This document shows positions 43,136-52,104 of a DNA stretch of 52,254 nt, one piece after another. Position 1 is the first letter of the stretch, and the number at the start of each line of letters is the position of its first letter. The stretch lies in contig SHZD01000012.1 of assembly GCA_009692465.1 (NCBI GenBank), positions 1 through 52,254 of the forward strand, given 5' to 3'. Below the pieces are notes generated by a model. The model saw only the letters and a list, made by a program, of their open reading frames with translations, was not told where the DNA came from and did not search any database. Origin of the DNA: Myxococcales bacterium. Its GTDB lineage: Bacteria > Myxococcota_A > UBA9042. A program made the translations under genes and the position numbers.

Positions 43136-44731
43136 ATGTCTCAGTATTCTCTTGATTTGTTTGACGCATTGACCTATGCCGACGCTGACGTCGCCATCGA
43201 CGTGTCGCGTATTTTTCCAGCTGGCGCCGATCCGGCAGACATTCTTGGCCGATTGGATGCATTTTCGCCTAGTTGCGCTGCGATGCTGGCCATCGAGGGC
43301 GGGGCCATTGCCAATCCTGATGAAGGGCGAATGGTCGGCCATTATTGGCTGCGTGACGCTGACCTCGCCCCCGATCCCGCTTTGAAAACAGCGATTTTAG
43401 CAGCTCTGTCTCAAGTCTCTGCCTTTGCTGACGCGGTCCACGCTGGCACCATTGCTCCTCAACGAGGCGGCAAGTTTGCCCACATCTTGATCATCGGCAT
43501 TGGCGGCTCGGCGTTGGGCCCTCAGTTTGTCAGTGCCGCACTCACGACCGCTGCCGACAAGATGAAGGTCCACTTCTTCGACAATACCGATCCCGACGGC
43601 ATCGACCGCGCCCTCGACCAGATTGGCGATGGGCTGGCGGCGACCTTGGCAATTGTGATCTCCAAATCCGGCGGCACCCAAGAGACACGCAACGGCATGC
43701 TCGAAGCAGCGGCGGCCTTTGCGCGCGAAGGACTCGACTTTGCCAAGCACGCGGTCGCCGTGACGGGTGAAGGCAGTGCGCTGAACAAGCACGCAAAATC
43801 GCATGGGTTTTTGGACACTTTTCCAATGTGGGACTGGGTTGGCGGCCGCACTAGCGAGCTTTCCGCTGTGGGCCTATTGCCAGCCGCGCTGCAAGGGCTG
43901 GATATCGCAGCGATGCTCGATGGTGCGGCGCTGATGGACACCAAGACCCGGCGCGGCCAGCCCCGCGAAAACCCAGCGGCGTGGTTGGCATTTGCCTGGC
44001 ACGAGGCGACTGGAGGGACAGGCAAGCGCGACATGGTGGTGCTGCCGTACAAAGACCGGCTGGAGCTGTTTTCGCGTTACCTGCAGCAGTTGGTGATGGA
44101 GTCCATTGGCAAGCGTTTGGATTTGCAGGGCAATGAGGTGCTGCAAGGCCTTGCGGTCTACGGCAACAAAGGGTCGACCGACCAGCACGCCTACGTTCAG
44201 CAACTGCGCGATGGCGTCAAAAACTTTTTCGTGACGTTTATCGAAGTGTTGCAAGATCGCGGCGCCGACCGTCCGGTCTTGGAAGTGGAACCCGGTGTAA
44301 CTTCCGGCGATTACTTGTCGGGCTTCTTGCAGGGCACCCGGCGCGCGCTGACGGACGCCGATCGGCCGTCGCTGACGCTCACGATCCAGCGCTGCGATGC
44401 CCGGGCGATCGGCATGTTGATTGCCCTGTATGAGCGCGCAGTTGGCATTTATGCCCATCGGATTGGCGTTAACGCTTACCATCAACCAGGCGTGGAGGCC
44501 GGTAAAAAGGCCGCGCAGGCGGTCATTGACCTGCAACTGCGGGTGGTGACGGCACTGCAGCAGCGGCGCGGTCAAACCCTAGCGTTGGCCGAAATTGGCA
44601 ACGCGGCGGGTAGCGCGGACACCGAAGCGGTGTACTGGGTGTTGCGGCATTTGGCGGCCAATCCGGGCAAAGGGTTGGTGCGCACCGACGGTGGTTTCAA
44701 GGCGGCGGGCAGTAGTTGGCGCTCCGCATGA
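43136..44731 (+). CDS. pgi: Glucose-6-phosphate isomerase
   Basis: Interconverts glucose-6-phosphate and fructose-6-phosphate in glycolysis. The 531-residue protein has the sugar-binding SIS repeats ([27 protein letters not shown]), the substrate-binding [14 protein letters not shown], and the catalytic region [18 protein letters not shown], a form seen in the cyanobacterial-type enzymes. It starts at an ATG just after the NlpC/P60 gene (34-base gap). Its TGA stop overlaps the left end of an intergenic repeat. A link to the surface genes upstream is only positional. Confidence 0.95.
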   Translation: MSQYSLDLFDALTYADADVAIDVSRIFPAGADPADILGRLDAFSPSCAAMLAIEGGAIANPDEGRMVGHYWLRDADLAPDPALKTAILAALSQVSAFADAVHAGTIAPQRGGKFAHILIIGIGGSALGPQFVSAALTTAADKMKVHFFDNTDPDGIDRALDQIGDGLAATLAIVISKSGGTQETRNGMLEAAAAFAREGLDFAKHAVAVTGEGSALNKHAKSHGFLDTFPMWDWVGGRTSELSAVGLLPAALQGLDIAAMLDGAALMDTKTRRGQPRENPAAWLAFAWHEATGGTGKRDMVVLPYKDRLELFSRYLQQLVMESIGKRLDLQGNEVLQGLAVYGNKGSTDQHAYVQQLRDGVKNFFVTFIEVLQDRGADRPVLEVEPGVTSGDYLSGFLQGTRRALTDADRPSLTLTIQRCDARAIGMLIALYERAVGIYAHRIGVNAYHQPGVEAGKKAAQAVIDLQLRVVTALQQRRGQTLALAEIGNAAGSADTEAVYWVLRHLAANPGKGLVRTDGGFKAAGSSWRSA

Positions 44732-44909
44732 GGAACTGTCCTGCAATGCCTGAGTCATGGGCATTTGCTTGGGAACTGTCCCAGAATAAGTCATTGTGGG
44801 ACCGGTTCCGTTTGCTGGCTTCGTTGGTCGCTAAGCTCGCGTCCCCAAAGGCCGACTCGCCGCTCCTGTGTTGCCCAGATCGATCGAGTTAGTTGAGGAC
44901 AGTTCCTTA
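44729..44909. repeat. Dispersed intergenic repeat bridging two convergent stop codons
   Basis: Left: TGAGGAACTGTCCTGCAATG begins at the pgi stop and looks like a shortened extra copy, followed at about 44771 by a full element (GGGAACTGTCCCAGAATAAG) with core GTTGGTCGCTAAGCTCGCGT and GGCCGACTCGCCGCTCC. It ends GGACAGTTCCTTAG, within which the TAA stop of the convergent small gene lies (44909-44907). Confidence 0.88.
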
Positions 44910-45173
44910 GCCAAAATCGCCCTCGAGTAGCAGCACCGCCGCCCCCGGCATGAAGTCTGCGACTCCTTGAGTCACCAGCCACGCCCGCTTGCGGTCCACG
45001 GCGACCCAGGCCCCATCGAAACTGGCATCCACCAACGCTGCATGTTCATTGCGCAATGCCCGAATTTGCGCCAGTCCTTGCAGTCGCGTCACCAAGGCAG
45101 CGTCGGCTGCCATCAATGGGGTGCCGCTGTGTGGATCGCGCAAAAGTGGATGATGTTCAGCTAGTTTGCTCAT
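44907..45173 (-). CDS. Small Trm112-like protein without metal-binding Cys
   Basis: An 88-residue protein with the layout of Trm112-family small proteins: LLRDPHSGTPL near the start, a helical middle, then FDGAWVAVDRKRAWLVTQGV and a hydrophobic end. The Cys residues that bind zinc in Trm112 are absent, so it is a diverged member or a lookalike. Its ATG overlaps the stop of the CHAP protein gene by four bases (ATGA), which suggests coupled translation. The role is unknown. Confidence 0.65.
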   Translation of the reverse strand: MSKLAEHHPLLRDPHSGTPLMAADAALVTRLQGLAQIRALRNEHAALVDASFDGAWVAVDRKRAWLVTQGVADFMPGAAVLLLEGDFG

Positions 45174-47956
45174 CTTGAACACGGATTGGGCCGAAAAGCA
45201 ACTCGGCGCTGCGACCGCCAAACGACGAACACCATGCTCAGTACCACCAACGTCGCCCATGGGCCGTCGCTAGTCGGTGAACTGGAGCACAATCCCTGCG
45301 GCGCGGTTGGCGACGAAACGCCTGTTTTGGTGTCGGCGGCGCCAGCGTCCGCCTTGCCTGCGGCTGCCACGCTTGCCTCGACGTTTTCGATGGCAATCCA
45401 CACGCCGTCTGGCGACTGCACTTGGACCTTGGTGATCTCAGCAAACCGCAACGAGTTGCCAATGTCTTCGGTCGCCACATCGGCCAGCGCAACCACGTCC
45501 GCTTGGGTGGCCACTTCGACCGCGATGCGCTGCACCGGCCCTGGTAACTCAAACTCCTGGTAGGCCCCACCGACTTCGCCAAACTCGCGCACCACGTTGC
45601 GGTCAAACAACAGGCTGGCCTTAGCCTCGATCGGCCGCAGCACCTGCCGATAGCGCAACTTGACCGCCTTGGCCACCCACGGCAGCGCGCGCTCGACCAA
45701 AATCTTGCCGCCAACCAACACTTGCCGCGCCTCAATCCGCGCGCCGCCTTGGGGCCGCAAATCGAGCCAACCCTGCAAATTCGCGCTGGGATAGGTCCAC
45801 CAACCCGCCGCCTGCCAGCGCGCCGACCGCACGGACAGCCCAAGCGCCGGCACTTGCCAACGGTCCTTGTCGATGCTCAACAGCCAGGCTACTTCGGAGT
45901 TCGACGCCGGTTCCTTGATGTCGACGTCCAGCGTCAGCGGACTGGTGTGTCCAGCGAGCACCTGCTGCGATGTCCACACGGTCTTGCGCCCAACTTGCAA
46001 CTCAGCCGTCAGGCCAGCCTCCTGCAAGGCCTTGAAATCCCCAGCAATCGTTGCTGCCACCCTATCGATCGGCGCCAAAGTCACGGTGGTCGCCGCGCGC
46101 ACACTGCCGGTCGTCCACCACGCCGGTGGATGGTGCAGCAAGGCCAGTTCCATGCCCGAATCGTCGCTGCCACTGGGGGTGACATCTGCGGAAATGCCAT
46201 ACGAAGTCAATTGGTCCACCCGCCACGGCCCTTGGATAAAATGGCCGGTGCGATGGACCCGCAGGTCGAAAACTTGGGCCCGCATTTTGTCAGTTGCCGC
46301 CACCGGCCCGTCCGCCAGCACTTGAGCGGTGACTTCTTGACCCCACAAGCCGTTGATGACGTGATGACCGACTTTGTCCGCGTCGATCTCCGTCACGCCG
46401 ACCCGCAGGCGCACGTGCACACCTTCCGGCAGTTCGTCGGCCTGACTGGTCCACTCCAATTGGTCAAAGGGCTCCAAAAAGTTGTGCTCGGCGCGAATCG
46501 CACCAAACAGCGTGCCTTGGCCGCGCACATCGATGCCATCGGGCACCCGTAATCCCGCTTGCCACCCGGTCGACGGCGGCGTGGCACTGAACCACCACGG
46601 CCCTTTGCGCACATGCACCGGCCCCAACTGCGCCCAAGCGTCGACGGGCACCGGCACTTCCTTGAGCGCGGTGGTGGTCAAGCACACAGTCGTCCCGGCC
46701 AAGAACTCCACGCGCTCGTCGCCGGTTGCCACGAATTGGCCGATCATCTTGCCGTCGAGCGCTACCTCGGCCGCAAACGGTTGTGCGCCAAAACCATATG
46801 AAATTGAAGCATAACCTTCGTCGAATGGCCCCATCAACGGGGTGAGACACGAAGTGACCTTGCCTGCCAGCGGGTAGACATTGGCGGCCGGGTGGTCGTG
46901 CAGTATCGTCCAGCCCTCCGCCTGCGGAATCATGACCGCAATGCCAGAGTGCACGACTTGCTCGCTCTGCCACTGCGCCGACGCGACCTTGCTGCTGCTG
47001 CACACAAACGCGCTGGGGCCCAAGGTTGCCACTTTGGGATGGGAATTGTCTTGCGCTTGCACTTGAACAGTATGCACTTGGCCGTCTTGCATGGTCTTGG
47101 GCGTAGCCCACCAAAAGCCGTGGCCCGATTTCTTGGGATGGGGCAAGTCGGCAACGCCGCTGGCAATGACCTTTTTGCCTTCGCGCAATGACACTGGGAC
47201 CGGAGTGGGCGTATCGGGATCGAGGGCCCAGCCAGCCACTGCCGAACAGGTCGCTTGCTCCAATTGGCCTTGCGGCAAGCACACGCAGTCCTTTTGGCAA
47301 CTGGCACACGTTTCGCCGTTATCGCAGGCGCCGTTGCCGCAGCACGACCCGCAGTCCTTGGCGCACGATCCGCAGTTTTCGCCGTTGTCGCATTGGCCGT
47401 TGCCGCAGCACGACCCGCAATCGCTGGGGCAATTGGCGCAGTTTTCGCCGCCTTCGCACTTGCCGTTGGGGCACACCGGACCGGGCGGTGGCAGGCCCTT
47501 TTTGATGACGAAGCCGCTGTTGAAATAACTCTTGTCGTACGTCCACTTGCGCACCCCGTAGTTGCAAGTGCCGCAGCAGTTCATCTCGGATACCGTGATT
47601 TTGTTGCCGTTGACGCTTTCGACCCATGCCACGTGGCCGTATTGGCCTTTGGTGCCGGTGGCGATGCTGCCCGGGACCGGATTGGTCAGCACTTGGTAGT
47701 TGCCGTTCTTGCTGGCGTAGCTCGCCCAGGTGTTCGCGTTGCCCCACCCGGGTAGCGCGACTTTCCAGTTGCAACACGCGGCCTTCCACGCCCACCAGGT
47801 GCAGTTGCTGCCGTTACTGCAGCACGGGTAGGGGTTGTTGCCGCCGCATTGGCAATCGTCTTTGACGTTGCCGCATTGGCTGACGGCAAGGGCCTGCGGC
47901 GGTTCGATGAACGTCGCCGCGCTCAACAGGACCAAAAGCAAAGTGCGGGCGCTCAT
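45170..47956 (-). CDS. CHAP-domain surface protein with Cys-rich repeats and MYXO-CTERM-like tail
   Basis: A 928-residue secreted protein. The signal peptide (core LLLVLLSAATFIEPPQALA) leads to a CHAP amidase domain with Cys52 (NCTWWAWKAACC) and His108 (GQYGHVAWVE), a peptidoglycan-cleaving fold. Residues about 150-230 hold three CxNGxCDNGENCGSCxxDC units. The rest (about 230-880) is mostly beta-rich with no recognised catalytic motif. It ends in LCSSS, a membrane helix (WATLVVLSMVFVVW) and RSQRR, like a MYXO-CTERM tail. It overlaps both neighbours by four bases, so three genes are one coupled unit. Confidence 0.87.
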   Translation of the reverse strand: MSARTLLLVLLSAATFIEPPQALAVSQCGNVKDDCQCGGNNPYPCCSNGSNCTWWAWKAACCNWKVALPGWGNANTWASYASKNGNYQVLTNPVPGSIATGTKGQYGHVAWVESVNGNKITVSEMNCCGTCNYGVRKWTYDKSYFNSGFVIKKGLPPPGPVCPNGKCEGGENCANCPSDCGSCCGNGQCDNGENCGSCAKDCGSCCGNGACDNGETCASCQKDCVCLPQGQLEQATCSAVAGWALDPDTPTPVPVSLREGKKVIASGVADLPHPKKSGHGFWWATPKTMQDGQVHTVQVQAQDNSHPKVATLGPSAFVCSSSKVASAQWQSEQVVHSGIAVMIPQAEGWTILHDHPAANVYPLAGKVTSCLTPLMGPFDEGYASISYGFGAQPFAAEVALDGKMIGQFVATGDERVEFLAGTTVCLTTTALKEVPVPVDAWAQLGPVHVRKGPWWFSATPPSTGWQAGLRVPDGIDVRGQGTLFGAIRAEHNFLEPFDQLEWTSQADELPEGVHVRLRVGVTEIDADKVGHHVINGLWGQEVTAQVLADGPVAATDKMRAQVFDLRVHRTGHFIQGPWRVDQLTSYGISADVTPSGSDDSGMELALLHHPPAWWTTGSVRAATTVTLAPIDRVAATIAGDFKALQEAGLTAELQVGRKTVWTSQQVLAGHTSPLTLDVDIKEPASNSEVAWLLSIDKDRWQVPALGLSVRSARWQAAGWWTYPSANLQGWLDLRPQGGARIEARQVLVGGKILVERALPWVAKAVKLRYRQVLRPIEAKASLLFDRNVVREFGEVGGAYQEFELPGPVQRIAVEVATQADVVALADVATEDIGNSLRFAEITKVQVQSPDGVWIAIENVEASVAAAGKADAGAADTKTGVSSPTAPQGLCSSSPTSDGPWATLVVLSMVFVVWRSQRRVAFRPNPCSR

Positions 47957-48489
47957 TGGCCACCTGCTGATTGCATAGACGCGAGGGTGTTTTCGCATTG
48001 CGCAGCCACCGAGCTGTGGCTTCCGGTGTGGCAAACGACGTGGACCAGTTGTTTGCCCAATGCCACGAAGGCCACCTGTTGAGCATGGCGCTGCGGTGAT
48101 GCCGCCACCTCGCCGCGCAACCCAGAAGCCTGACCGGGACCAATCGCCGCTGTGCGCAACAATGTTTGCCGTGAAATTTCAGTCCATTGCGCCGCCACCC
48201 ATTGCGCGGCGGTCCAATTGCGTGGATTGGCGTAGATTTCCAAGCGAATTCGCTCGTTCGCGCCGTCCCTGAGCGTCACTTGTGCTGTCCACTGGCCAGG
48301 GTCCGGCTTGGCCAGTTCTTGAATGGTCGGCTGCAGGCCCTCCGCGGCAGCGATACGCACGCCGGCAACGGCCACCATTGGCGCTTGACCACTCCTAGGC
48401 GCTTTGGCGGTTGGACTGGCTGCCCATGTGGGTGCGGGCGCTACTGCCAAAACTACGCCGACCGCCAAGGCGAGGTACTGCGCCAACAT
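47953..48489 (-). CDS. Small secreted protein of unknown function
   Basis: A 178-residue exported protein with signal peptide (ALAVGVVLAVAPAPTWA). The mature part has a single compact alpha/beta domain (GQWTAQVTLRDGANERIRLE, NWTAAQWVAAQWTE, VAFVALGKQLVHVVCHTG) somewhat like small periplasmic lipoprotein domains of the DcrB type. Its stop overlaps the start of the CHAP protein gene (ATGA), so both are probably made together. It may modulate or bind that protein, but nothing shows this. Confidence 0.65.
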   Translation of the reverse strand: MLAQYLALAVGVVLAVAPAPTWAASPTAKAPRSGQAPMVAVAGVRIAAAEGLQPTIQELAKPDPGQWTAQVTLRDGANERIRLEIYANPRNWTAAQWVAAQWTEISRQTLLRTAAIGPGQASGLRGEVAASPQRHAQQVAFVALGKQLVHVVCHTGSHSSVAAQCENTLASMQSAGGQ

Positions 48490-48619
48490 CGGGCCTCCGA
48501 CCGCGCCATAACCGGCGGCATAATCAGCAGCGTAAACCGTAAGCAGTCAAAAGCAACTTGAATGGGCGTTGTCTGAGCGCTCGCGCTCAGAGGCACTTCA
48601 GAATTTGACGGTCGAAGCG
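48490..48619. other. Upstream region of the CHAP operon
   Basis: A 130-base region between the start of the small secreted protein gene and the family A repeat. It likely contains the operon's promoter. No clear promoter boxes or regulatory repeats were identified. Confidence 0.35.
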
Positions 48620-48827
48620 CCTAGGAGCGTGTCGGAGTATTCCGACTCGCTCCTAGCGCCGTCTGCCTAGACGGCGGCAACTGTCCAAAACTGCGCGGAT
48701 TCACTCCGGCAGTTCTTGGACAGTTGAGAATATCTGAGAAGCTAGGAGACTGTCGGATCGCAATAGATTCATTGTGTATAACCGCAAAGATATTTCATAA
48801 CCGATTGATTTCCGACAGGCTCCTAGG
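48620..48827 (-). repeat. Family A multi-hairpin repeat, copy 2 (complete)
   Basis: A 208-bp unit bounded by CCTAGG at each end. Order on the plus strand: CCTAGGAGCGTGTCGGAGTA pairing with CTCGCTCCTAG, the GCCGTCT/AGACGGC hairpin, a long stem CAACTGTCCAAAACTGC with its partner, then AGGAGACTGTCGGATCGCAA, an AT-rich arm with TGTGTATAA at 48773-48781, and CCGACAGGCTCCTAGG. The last CTAG supplies the TAG stop (48825-48823) of the VWA gene. Confidence 0.93.
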
Positions 48828-51144
48828 CCAGCCCCCACCGCCGCCGCAACACCCACTCTAGACACAGAATCACCAACAGGCCGATCAGGGCCTCCGGTCG
48901 GCTCCAAAGTTCGGTGTGCACCAGCTCAGCCCGCGCCAGCGACTCGATATTATCCAACGGCGCCAACGGGATGCCGTTGGCCGGACCGCTGCCCTGCCAC
49001 ACCGTACCGGCCGATGCCTTGGCAATCAGATGAAGCAAGCGGTCATTGGGCTGGATTTGCGCGGTCTCGACTGCCGGCACCGCGATCACAATTGGCACTA
49101 CCGCGCGCTGGGGCCGCCCCTGCCACTCGACTTGGACCACGATCAACCACGCACCGGGTTTCAGGCCATGCAGTTCCAAAGTAGCCAGACCGCGCTCATC
49201 GGTCAGCGGACCTTTGAACGTAACTGGCAATTCCTCTTGCATTGTAGCCGGTTCAGCGGCGGTCCACTGCAACTGCATTTGAGTCAGCGGCTCACCTGCG
49301 CCATCGCGCAGCGCCACCCCGATCCGCACCGGTTCGCCGACTGCCACTGGATCGGCGGGAGGGGTCAACCGAATTAGCTCGTAGTCCGGGTCGCGCACCA
49401 ACCAAGCAATTGTTTGATTGAGCAATCGATGGTAATCGCCGCGGGCATCGCGCTCACTTTGATCGACCCCTGTGGCCCCGGCGTCGGCGCTATGTTCCGT
49501 GTCCGCGCCAAAGGCCCAAGTCCACAGCGATGCAGTCGCCAGCACTGCGCTGCGCCCTTGCTCGACGTCGCCGACCGCAAACAGCGCTCTGTCCTTGGCG
49601 TCCGTGACCAGCATCGCGGTGCCTTGGCGGGGCAACATCCCAGAATTGCGCCCAAAAATCGAATGCCGCCGCCACGCCGCTTCGCTCTCCTTGGCATCGC
49701 GACCGAGCATCGCGACCGGGTGATGGTTGCCCAACGGGGTCAAGATCGGGGCCAGCGTGCCCTCGCTCCAACCCCCGTCATCGCCGGGCGGACCCAGCTG
49801 CACCGGCAACAGATCAGCCAGCGGGGTCCCAAAATAGCCACCGGCACTCAGCGCCAGCGGTCCGCCGAGCACCAGCAGGCCGCCGCCGCTGCGAATGTGT
49901 TGACTCAGCTGGGGCATGTACTGCTCTAACTGAAAGGGACCATAGGGGAAATTGTGCAAGATCACCACGTCAAAACCGGCAAGCGCGTCTTCAAAAATCT
50001 CTTTGGCGGGAAACGGAATCAGCGTGGTGTCCTCGCCGGCTACATACGCACCTGCGCCTTCGCCGACCATGATGTAGAACGACACCAGATCGACGTTGGC
50101 AGCTGCACGCAAATAGGTGCGCAAAAAGCGCGTATCCCAGCTCGGCTGGCCAGCCAAGTGCAGGATTCGAATGCGGTCGCGTACGACCGACAGGCCCGCA
50201 AAGGCGCGATTGTTGGTCGTCGTCGCTTCGCCGGGCAGTGGCGTAATGGAGGCCTCGATCACATGAGTACCGACGTGCAACGGCTGAAATTCCATGGAGA
50301 TCGTCCGACGCGTCAAGCCAGCAATCGGCACTTGCTGCGAAGCTAACGGTTTGCCATTGTCGAGCAACTGCAGTGTCAGCGCGCCTTTTTGGTCGGCGGC
50401 CCCGGCTATTTCAATGTCGACGGCCACGGGCATGAAGGTGCGGGCAAAACCAAACTGGCTCAGCCGCAATGCCGTGACCGCGATGTCCATCGCCGGTGTC
50501 GGATCGTCGATGGCGATAGCGTGCACTGGCGCGCGCAAACTGCGCACGATGTCAGCGGATTCGCCATCCAGTGCCGTGGCGTCTGGGCCATTGCGGCCGC
50601 GCAACTCCGCAGTATCTAAGCCATCGCTGACAATCACGACTGCACGCAAGGCGTCGGAAACATGCGCGTCGCGCACGGCCCTCAGGCCACCAAGCAAGTC
50701 GGTGGCCGAGCCGGTCGGGGTGTATAGTTTAGTATTTATGGACGCTTGTGCGCGATCGCCGACCGCCCAAAGTTGGGCCCCACCGCGAGCCATGATTTCT
50801 TGAGCTGCCGCGACGGCTCGGTCCCAACGCGTTTTTCCCGCGGGCCCAGTGGCCATCGACGCTGAACTGTCCAGCAATACCGCAATGGCCTTGCCGTCTT
50901 GCCGCGCCTGCTGGCTGACCCATGTCGGCTGGCCCAATACAATCAACAAGGTAGTGATGGTGACGGCGCGCAGTGCTACCAACACCACCTGATGAAGCGG
51001 CCGTTGCGCAGAGCGGGCATTGACAGCCGTCAGCGCTAACACGGCAATCGCGGCAAGCAGAGCCACCGTCCACAGCCAGCCGTGATTGCTGATGCTCAGG
51101 GACCATTCCAGACGGTCCCGCCAGATTTCGCCTGTCGTTGGCAT
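48823..51144 (-). CDS. VWA/glutamine amidotransferase-like membrane protein (Bat type)
   Basis: A 773-residue inner-membrane protein. Two helices near the start (about 21-40 and 51-70), then a von Willebrand A domain (about 85-220) with metal site DSSAS and IVSDGLDT. The middle (about 320-570) resembles a glutamine amidotransferase-like domain (VVILHNFPYGP, GGGLLVLGGPLAL) without an obvious catalytic Cys. A final helix (about 751-768) is followed by RRRW. It follows a DUF4159 gene on the same strand after 12 bases, the usual neighbour in Bat/MoxR-like clusters. Its role is unknown. The stop codon lies in a family A repeat. Confidence 0.83.
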   Translation of the reverse strand: MPTTGEIWRDRLEWSLSISNHGWLWTVALLAAIAVLALTAVNARSAQRPLHQVVLVALRAVTITTLLIVLGQPTWVSQQARQDGKAIAVLLDSSASMATGPAGKTRWDRAVAAAQEIMARGGAQLWAVGDRAQASINTKLYTPTGSATDLLGGLRAVRDAHVSDALRAVVIVSDGLDTAELRGRNGPDATALDGESADIVRSLRAPVHAIAIDDPTPAMDIAVTALRLSQFGFARTFMPVAVDIEIAGAADQKGALTLQLLDNGKPLASQQVPIAGLTRRTISMEFQPLHVGTHVIEASITPLPGEATTTNNRAFAGLSVVRDRIRILHLAGQPSWDTRFLRTYLRAAANVDLVSFYIMVGEGAGAYVAGEDTTLIPFPAKEIFEDALAGFDVVILHNFPYGPFQLEQYMPQLSQHIRSGGGLLVLGGPLALSAGGYFGTPLADLLPVQLGPPGDDGGWSEGTLAPILTPLGNHHPVAMLGRDAKESEAAWRRHSIFGRNSGMLPRQGTAMLVTDAKDRALFAVGDVEQGRSAVLATASLWTWAFGADTEHSADAGATGVDQSERDARGDYHRLLNQTIAWLVRDPDYELIRLTPPADPVAVGEPVRIGVALRDGAGEPLTQMQLQWTAAEPATMQEELPVTFKGPLTDERGLATLELHGLKPGAWLIVVQVEWQGRPQRAVVPIVIAVPAVETAQIQPNDRLLHLIAKASAGTVWQGSGPANGIPLAPLDNIESLARAELVHTELWSRPEALIGLLVILCLEWVLRRRWGLA

Positions 51145-51156
51145 AGGGTGGCGCGC

Positions 51157-51972
51157 CTACTCTTCGCGACCAGCAGCAGGTGCCGGGCTCGCGCTGCGCC
51201 GGTGGGATAGCAAATACAGGACGTGGGTCTGATCGTCTTTGTAGTCCAAACACAGTGCATACATGGCTAAATTGACCGCCAAGCGCAGGGCCAACTCGCG
51301 TTGCATCTCGCCGCCTGGCACCACTGCAAGCGCGTAGCCACCCAGACTTTGGCGCGCCAAAGCGCCGCCTAGATCATTGCGGGTGTACAAGACGGCGTAG
51401 TGGTTTCCGACCCGTAACCCTTCTAAATCATGGCTATCCGCTCGCCGGCCGACTGCGCGATCGAGCCGATAGAACGTTCGGAACACCACGTGCCCTGGGG
51501 CAATCTTTTGCAACTGTTGTGGTATAATCCGTTGTAATTCACGGCGAAACGAGGCATCGAACGCGGCGCTCGCCTCAGCACGGCCCGCATTGTCGACAAT
51601 CAACGTGCCACCCGAGGAAAAATGGCGGCGCAACACCGCGATGGCGGCGTCCGAAAACGGCGAAAGGGCGCGATCGCCAGACATATACAGCAGCGGATAG
51701 CGCAGAATCGCGCGGTCTTCTGGGCGCAGCGCCACCGGTTGGCCGCTTACGGCCACTGACGTCCGCAAGCGCATTTCTTGCGCCCACGTTTCCAGCGGCG
51801 ACACCGGGTCTGGCCCCGCATTGACTTTGAGCCAAGCGATTTGGACAGCGGCCGCCGACAAGGCCGTGGCAGGCGCGGGCCGCAAACCAGCGGTCAAAGC
51901 GAGCAGGGCCACGACCAGTGCAACGCCGCGCTGGTGCCAGGGGGACATGCCGCGATGGTGCCAGGGGGACAT
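51157..51972 (-). CDS. DUF4159 domain protein
   Basis: A 271-residue exported or membrane-anchored protein. The mature part matches DUF4159: RPEDRAILRYPLLYMSGDRA, LRRHFSSGGTLIVDNAG, FDASFRRELQRI, HVVFRTFYRLD, then a helical end with HVLYLLSHRRS. DUF4159 proteins are usually beside VWA/Bat genes, as here. The N-terminus has an eight-residue direct duplication (MSPWHHRG, MSPWHQRG), so the ATG at 51948 may be the real start. No ribosome site separates the two choices. Confidence 0.83.
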   Translation of the reverse strand: MSPWHHRGMSPWHQRGVALVVALLALTAGLRPAPATALSAAAVQIAWLKVNAGPDPVSPLETWAQEMRLRTSVAVSGQPVALRPEDRAILRYPLLYMSGDRALSPFSDAAIAVLRRHFSSGGTLIVDNAGRAEASAAFDASFRRELQRIIPQQLQKIAPGHVVFRTFYRLDRAVGRRADSHDLEGLRVGNHYAVLYTRNDLGGALARQSLGGYALAVVPGGEMQRELALRLAVNLAMYALCLDYKDDQTHVLYLLSHRRSASPAPAAGREE

Positions 51973-52056
51973 GAGCGTAAATGCCGGATGCCTGCGTAAC
52001 GCGCGGCCGCGCTTCAGCCTAGCACGATCAGGGCGTGCGGCGAAGCACAGCCTTCC

Positions 52057-52103
52057 GCGATCCCCCGCTTTGGGCGCATCTGGGCGTCACTGCGGCGCTT
52101 TCG
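52057..52103 (-). repeat. Family C repeat, copy 2
   Basis: The reverse complement contains AAAGCGCCGCAGTGACGCCC and GATGCGCCCAAAGCGGGGGA, matching 38985-39034 with only a few differences. It adjoins a family A repeat. The stretch from 51973 to 52056 has no recognised gene. Confidence 0.8.
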
Positions 52104-52104
52104 T

